This document shows, piece after piece, positions 58,756-64,000 of a stretch of 64,000 nt of DNA. The notes under the pieces are model-generated. The model saw only the letters and a program-made list of their open reading frames with translations. It ran no database searches and had not been told where the DNA came from. The stretch comes from Xenopus tropicalis (lineage: Eukaryota > Chordata > Amphibia > Anura > Pipidae), in contig NC_030681.2 in NCBI RefSeq assembly GCF_000004195.4, positions 88,667,681 to 88,731,680 of the forward strand. The letters run 5' to 3'. The position numbers were made by a program, and so were the translations under genes. The first letter of the stretch is position 1. Each line of letters begins with the position of its first letter.

Positions 58756-59814
58756 AGGATATTCATGGCTGTATTATATAATTATTATCAGGATCTACCA
58801 ACACTGTGTTCCACTTTCCCTTTATATCTGTCTTTGAACTGATTAGCTTGATTAGCTGATTAGCTTTTTGATTAGCATTCCTGAATGTATATCTTAATTT
58901 TTTAATAGTTCAGAAAACATTTTCTCATCCTACCTTGTTTAGCTACTTGGTTATGTTTTAGGTTGGTGCAGAATGAACTAAATCCACAAGCTAAGTTGCT
59001 TTATTTTGTAATTACAGTTGATTGTATTTGCATGTTTTGGCAATAATTTCAAATCCAAACTACTTTTTTTCTGAAAGATAAGGCACATTACATTTAAATG
59101 TAACTTGCAAAGTGTCAGTCTCTCTCTCACTGACATGAACTGGTAAAGGCAGAATATTACAATGAAATGTAAAATGTAATTATGCCTGGAAGGCAGTTTC
59201 AAAGCAAATTATCATGCACTGTATCAGTAGAGGCAAGAACACTAACTTTGTGATGTAGTAGGCTGGATGACACAATATTTTCCTTAACAAAATCATGTAT
59301 CTGCTTCACTGCAACAAACAAGTCATGTTGTACTGATTATCAGTCAGATACCATTTTCCAGTAATGCAAAGACATTTCCTAGAAGATTTATGGACAATTA
59401 TTTTTGCTAATGCTAATATCATATTGTGCGTATTTCTTTCCAATACCTGTAAAAAGATTCTGAGTCACAAAACAGTGAGCAATGTGAGGTAATGTGAGGG
59501 CAGGTAACAAAATACTCCCACAGTCATTATGTTCAGTTTATCTGGGATTATAATAGCGTAACTGATAAGACTGCCAAAGATGCAGCCATTTAGCATCAAT
59601 AAATGCTTGCCAATAAAGCTTTCTGTAAAGTTAAGATATAATATTCACCTTCCTTTATTACAGTGTAAACACAGAGGACACATAACACATGCAAAGTTTT
59701 GCTCTAGTTCTTGTAACCCACAACAACCAAGCAGCAGGTAGCATTTACTGGTCTGATGATCAAAAGTAAGCATCTAATGGGTTGCTATTCCTTCAAGGGT
59801 TCATTAGACCTGAA
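58756..59814. other. Unannotated AT-rich DNA
   Basis: No gene or repeat is recognised apart from three close GATTAGCT copies near 58840-58870. Confidence 0.4.
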
Positions 59815-60020
59815 GTAATGCTGCCCACAATATAAGATCTGCTCATTTGGTGGGGTTGCCAAACAACCTAATTCTTCCCTGGTATGCCCTAGGGCCAAAC
59901 GATCAGATCACAATGACAACTATACAGGCCATCAGGATAAGGACAACAACAAGGAACGCAGCCCTCGATCCGACAGGAAAATCAAACCTGCAAAATCAAC
60001 ATCTGCCAGATATCAGTCAG
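59815..60020. mobile_element. MITE fragment related to the GGCCAAATGATTGAATT family
   Basis: GGGCCAAACGATCAGATCAC and CAGATATCAGTCAGGTAGGC match family interiors at 40 and 54 kb. Ends are not clear. Confidence 0.4.
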
Positions 60021-60029
60021 GTAGGCCCA

Positions 60030-60370
60030 TTACATACCCCCCAACTGTCTTGCTTTCTGCGGGACAGTCCCGGTTTTAATAGCGCATCCTGCTGTCCCGG
60101 ATAGTTCCATGAATGTCCCGCATTTCCGTAATAGATTACGGAAATGCGGGACATTCATGGAACTATCCCTGACAGCGTGATGTGCTGGCTGCAGCCGGGC
60201 GTCCTTCTTCTTCAGCGGTTCCTCTTGTTATGCAGCTCCTTGTTCGGTGGTGACAGGCCCTTTTATAAGGTTGCGCCCCGTGCGTAATGACGTCACACGT
60301 ATGCATGGGGCGCAACCTTATAAAAGGGCCTGGCACCGCCGCAAAAGGAGAGGAGCCGCTGAAGAAAAAG
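60030..60370. repeat. Double palindrome with TATA-like arms and a CRE centre
   Basis: First, 60099-60168 is a perfect inverted repeat with 34-bp arms and a 2-bp spacer (arm starts GGATAGTTCCATGAATGTCC), extended imperfectly on both sides. Second, 60255-60279 (AGGCCCTTTTATAAGGTTGC and GCCCC) is inverted perfectly at 60307-60331. Its centre contains TGACGTCA, the palindromic CRE site (60288-60295). Outer arms CTTCAGCGGTTCCTCT and AGAGGAGCCGCTGAAG enlarge the second palindrome. The TATAA in each arm faces outward in both directions. This is a GC-rich repeat element; regulatory function is only a possibility. Confidence 0.8.
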
Positions 60371-60374
60371 CAGC

Positions 60375-60735
60375 ATCTATGGGGGGTACTGTGTATGGGG
60401 GGGGGTACTTTCTATGGGGGGGCACTGTGTATGGAGGGTACTGTCTATGGGTGCAATTGGGCACGCTTCCTATTGGGGGCATTGTGTATGGGGGTACTTT
60501 CTATGGGGGCACTGTGTATGGGAGAAACTGTCTATGGTGGGTACTGTCTATGGGGGCACTGTCTATAGGTGCAATTGGGGGCATTTTCTATGGGGGCAAT
60601 TGGGGGCACTTTCTATGGGGGGTACTGTCTATGGGGGCAATTGGGGGCACTGTGTATGGGGGTTACTGTCTATGGGGGTACTGTGTATGGGGGGTACTGT
60701 CTATTGGGCCATTGGGGGCACTGTGTATGGTGGGG
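60375..60735. repeat. G-rich minisatellite (GGGGGYACTGTNTAT)
   Basis: About 24 irregular units of 12-20 bp, such as TATGGGGGGTACTGTCTATG and GGGGGCACTGTGTATGG, with occasional GCAATTGGGGGCA spacers. G-runs of four to nine bases recur every ~15 bp on the plus strand. Open frames of 60-186 codons with (V/L)YGG or SMG repeats simply translate the array in different phases and are not genes. Confidence 0.9.
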
Positions 60736-61131
60736 GCAAAACTGGTACATAGTTATAACTCACTTATAACTGACTGCCTTCTATCTATATTTGTATTTTA
60801 TATGTAGGAGTTGCTATATTGTTTTCCTTAGGTAGTACAGTATGAGGGTATAGCACATTTGCGTCTGATCCCACCATTTCAACTATATAAAAGGAGTATT
60901 TTTTGGGGAAAAAAATTGATGGGGTGTGGTAATTGGGCGTGGCCACAAAAGTGGGCTGTGCGTGCCAAATCATTTTGAGCCTCTTTTCATTTTTCAAATT
61001 TTCATGTGTAAGAAGCCTTATAGCAGAACAACTGCCAAATAGGCTTGTGCAATTAATTAAAGGTAAAATACTACCAGAGGGGGGACAACAAGTGGTATTT
61101 TTCAAATAGTCACTCCAATATGGTACACATA
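60736..61131. other. Unannotated DNA
   Basis: ATGGGGTGTGGTAATTGGGC and GGCCACAAAAGTGGGCTGTG resemble the tail of a frog repeat linked to the CCCAACTGTCCC motif at 60048, so the whole 60.03-61.0-kb region may be one larger element. Confidence 0.35.
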
Positions 61132-61483
61132 GGGGCAGATCACGAGTTCACGAGTTCGAATCCCTAATGGGATAAATTCGGATTGGATACGACAATTTCT
61201 GAAGATCGCAAATATCACGAAAATGCTTACGAAAAAATCATATTAGTCACGATAATATCGTATTGGCGATCCAAAAGTCACTAAATTTTCATACCAAACG
61301 ACTGTAAACAGCGGGAAAACCTTTCCGAATCTTTCGCGCAAGCATACAAAAAAGTTGCATGGGCGTACAAAAAATTTGCGCGGGAATCGACAAAGTCGCG
61401 CAAGCGATGTAAAATTTGACGCAAATACACTCGGAGCATTCAAATGAACGCTCCAACCGTTCGTGCATTTGTAAGTGTGCCCC
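61132..61483. mobile_element. Harbinger-like MITE, copy 3
   Basis: Left end GGGGCAGATCACGAG, right end inverse of GTAAGTGTGCCCC. GATAAATTCGGATTGGATAC and CGATAATATCGTATTGGCGA match copy 1 at 9066. A duplicated CACGAGTT lies near the left end. Confidence 0.65.
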
Positions 61484-62254
61484 TAAATATAATCAGCCAT
61501 GTTTAGCCTATGTCTAAGTCTCTCAACTAGGAAACTGGGTGAAGTCAAATAACCTTGTGTTGTGATTTTTATGGTGTCGTTTTTATTAATAAATTACATT
61601 GTGTACATTATAAAGAATTTATTCTACCATTGAAATTTTTATTTTTTAACCAACTAATGTATTTTTTTGTTGTGTAGTGTTTGGTGATTTGTGTTGTGCT
61701 TTCAGAAAGAGCCAGCACTTCACAATGGAACTGCTTTCAAATAAGCTATTGTTTCGCTTACTTAACATAACTGGAGGAGTCATGGCTATTTTTTTTACTA
61801 TTGAGTGCTGTACTCATTTCTACCACTAAGTGGAGCATGGGTGTATTTTTAACAAAACCTGTTAAGCAATGGGTGTTACCTGCAGGAATAAAGAGAGACT
61901 GAAGTTTATTAGAGCACAAAATCACATGGCTGGAGGCACCTGGGAAAGACAGGGCATGTTAACATCCATGTCAAATTTTAAAATCAAATCTAAAAAATCT
62001 GTTTGCTCTTTTAAAACGTGATGCATTTTATATACATTCATTACATATTTGTAATGGTTTTTGTATATATAATTGCTATTAAAAGCAGTGTCTGCCTGTC
62101 CTTTCTATTCTCTGCTCTGGTGTTTGAAACAATGTAACAAACGCCAGCAGATTTGACAGATCTGCCTTGCTGGGGGAGCCTGGCACTTGCAACATTGTTT
62201 AAAAAGTAATAACCAGGGGTTCAGCAAATGCTGCTTTCAATAGCAACTACACTT
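61484..62254. other. Unannotated DNA, partly T2-like
   Basis: TTGCTATTAAAAGCAGTGTC and GTTTGAAACAATGTAACAAA (62070-62150) resemble T2-type MITE interiors such as 48800-48900. Boundaries are unclear. Confidence 0.35.
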
Positions 62255-62762
62255 TTAAAGGACAATGAACGGTTAATATAAATTAAAAGGAAGTCTAAAG
62301 GAATTCTTTTTAAGTACTTACTGCATATCTAAATTCCCAGATCCCTCTTTGCTTCTCTGAGATATGGTGCTGGCAGCCTACAGCAGTGTGAAGACTACAG
62401 TGACATCACTGAAATCTCTCTCTCCTTCCTGTAGGTGCCAGCGGCAGCCTTCCTATTCTCTGAGCATGTGTGTAACTTGATCCTGTCTCCTGTTCTGAGC
62501 TACACATACCCACCAGCCAATCAGAAGCAGATCTGCCAGAGGGGAGGAGGGGAGGGAATGAAACACATGTGCAGTATGAAGCAAGGAGGGAAAGGAAGGG
62601 AGAATACCTTTTTAGAGATGGCTGCATGTTCTAGAAAATGTGAAGTAAGTGTGACTGAGTAAATATTTGATTAGGGGAGCCAAATGTATAGTGTTTTTAC
62701 TAAATAATAGGAGGACTATTGGGCAGTATGCTTTTTATATTTTGACATGCATTCTCCTTTAA
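62255..62762. mobile_element. T2 (Kolobok) MITE with TTAA at both ends
   Basis: The left TTAAAGGACAATGAACG and right GACATGCATTCTCCTTTAA are inverted T2 termini. Inside, GCCAGCGGCAGCCTTCCTAT and CCAATCAGAAGCAGATCTGCC are conserved features of this MITE group. Small open frames over the centre are chance. Confidence 0.7.
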
Positions 62763-63807
62763 AGCACTAATAATTTTTAATAAATTGTTATTGGAACCCA
62801 CACCATTTAGCAGGGAAGATCTGTGCCTCCAAAGATGCCACAGTAGCTCCCCATCTTCTGCTGATTCACTGCACATACACAAGCTGCTGTCAGTTACTGA
62901 GCTTAGGGATCGACTCACAATATACTGTATTTATGGAATATACTGTAAATGTTACCTATAGAATACAAATCATTTAAATATTAAATAAACCAAATAGTAC
63001 CAATATGAATTCATGCAGCTTAGCTGAGATCAAGTACAAGCTGCTGTTTTATTAGAAAAGTAAATAGAAAAGTATTTTTAAAAATTAGAATTATTTGCTT
63101 ATAACGGACTCTATTTGAAATGGTCATCCTGTAATTTGATGCCTTCTGGATAACAGATCCCATACTTGTATATGTACAGAACAGGACATTTAGAAAAATG
63201 CTAGGAATACAATAGTCCTCCTTTGTAATTAATGCAGAAATTGCAACTTCAGCCTTTCTCTCCATCGCTGTAGAATGTGCAAGCACTCTGCAGTATTGTA
63301 CTGTTTTTATTTGTTCAGCGGGTGCCTGCTTATTTATTTATAATATTGTAGATATCCCAGCATTTCTACTTTGACAAGTCTTTTGACAGAATTGGCAGTC
63401 TATAAAAAATATATAAAAGACTGTTGTCACATGCTGACAATCCATTTAAACAAGAAAATTAAAAATTCTTCTTCTATATTTCTAAGACCAATACACTCCA
63501 CGGAGTATCAATTGGGGAAAAAATCCTAAAACTCTGTAAATAAGGTATACTTTTTAAATTCCTTAAGGTAAACTAAACATTAGATCTTATTTATTAAAAC
63601 CCCAGAAACAAATCAAAGTGCACTAAAGGGAACAAAATTGTGTCCATTCAAAAAGCATGAGTCCAAGGCAGTGGCTGTTCCTGTATCTTGAACTAGGTTA
63701 AAAATCAGAACAGTGTTGTTAAGCAGAAGGTAACTCTGTACTTAATCTCTGCCATAAGACAGGCAGTAAGTACTAATCTCTCCTGCACCTTGTGCCCACT
63801 GCTTGAG
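62763..63807. other. Unannotated DNA with a MITE fragment
   Basis: The segment 63088-63172 (ATTTGCTTATAACGGACTCTA to TCTGGATAACAGATCCCATA) is an internally deleted TACAGGTATGGGACC-family fragment. Nothing else is recognised. Confidence 0.45.
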
Positions 63808-63940
63808 CATCTAAATGACACCCCTGTATCCAATGCAGCTTTTCTTGCTCCATGGTGTGAGTACAAAGAATTGTGTATGTAGGCACAAGATAGCATCTAC
63901 ATGACGCCCCTGTGTCCAACATGGTTTTTCTTGCTCCATT
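63808..63940. repeat. ~47-bp direct duplication
   Basis: CATCTAAATGACACCCCTGT...TTTCTTGCTCCAT (63808-63855) recurs as CATCTACATGACGCCCCTGT...TTTCTTGCTCCAT (63893-63939), about 85 bp apart. The hAT MITE starts immediately after the second copy. Confidence 0.75.
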
Positions 63941-64000
63941 CAGTGTCGGACTGGCCCACCAGCATACCAGGAAAACTCCCGGTGAGCCCAGGTGTCTCAG
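63941..64000. mobile_element. hAT MITE, left end, runs off the window
   Basis: CAGTGTCGGACTGGCCCACC is the intact terminus of the family seen at 10255-10530 (there slightly eroded). The remainder is outside the window. Confidence 0.75.

Noticed and set aside
60247..60807. 186-codon frame with glycine-rich VYGG/SMG repeats
   Set aside because: It is the translation of the G-rich minisatellite; all three forward phases stay open with equally repetitive products, as expected of a tandem array and not of a gene.
1..64000. CRISPR arrays, bacterial operons, phage genes
   Set aside because: Repeat content, AT-rich non-coding DNA and LINE/Tc1 elements show vertebrate DNA; the tandem arrays have no spacer structure and no cas genes are present.

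Overview
The window looks like non-genic DNA from a frog of the genus Xenopus. I recognise no host exon, tRNA, rRNA or other cellular gene. The organism call rests on the repeats, which match families I know from Xenopus: T2-type (Kolobok) MITEs flanked by TTAA, hAT MITEs with 8-bp duplications, CR1 LINEs ending in a TATGTAAC-type tail, an L1 fragment, an IR/DR-type Tc1 transposon and many small hairpin MITEs. The background is AT-rich. The few GC-rich patches (about 28.4-28.8 kb and 60.1-60.7 kb) lie inside repeats. Family names come from recognition, not from a database search.

Layout. 0-8 kb: a GC-rich repeat at the left edge and one MITE, then about 7 kb of unannotated AT-rich DNA. 8-16 kb: small MITEs (one Harbinger-like, one hAT-like with a perfect 8-bp TSD), an unrecognised low-repeat stretch near 11.3-12.1 kb, a CR1 tail, and a CR1 copy with a 530-codon open reverse transcriptase frame (13.1-14.9 kb). 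15.8-16.5 kb: a solo LTR with a 5-bp TSD. 16.75-20.33 kb: one T2 MITE that has swallowed at least four other insertions, including a CR1 copy whose 3' region carries about 25 copies of a 41-bp minisatellite. 21.5-22.6 kb: T2 end plus a diverged ~145-bp satellite. 26-32 kb: MITEs, a possible LTR, a hAT MITE with a perfect TSD, a T2 palindrome and a 455-bp foldback. 36.5-38.1 kb: a complete Tc1-like transposon with a full-length DD34E transposase. 40-48 kb: MITEs and an internally deleted CR1. 49.5-51.4 kb: a 5'-truncated L1 with 16-bp TSDs. 52-64 kb: more MITEs, two tandem arrays, and a composite of palindromes and a G-rich minisatellite at 60.0-60.7 kb.

The only open frames that look like real proteins belong to mobile elements: Tc1 transposase (339 aa), CR1 RT (530 aa), broken CR1 RT, and three pieces of L1 ORF2. 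These elements act on themselves, and the non-autonomous MITEs depend on transposases encoded elsewhere. I found no convincing new host system. The most unusual structures are the intact Tc1 copy, the minisatellite grown inside a CR1 tail, the nested T2 locus, and the palindrome/CRE/G-rich array at 60 kb.
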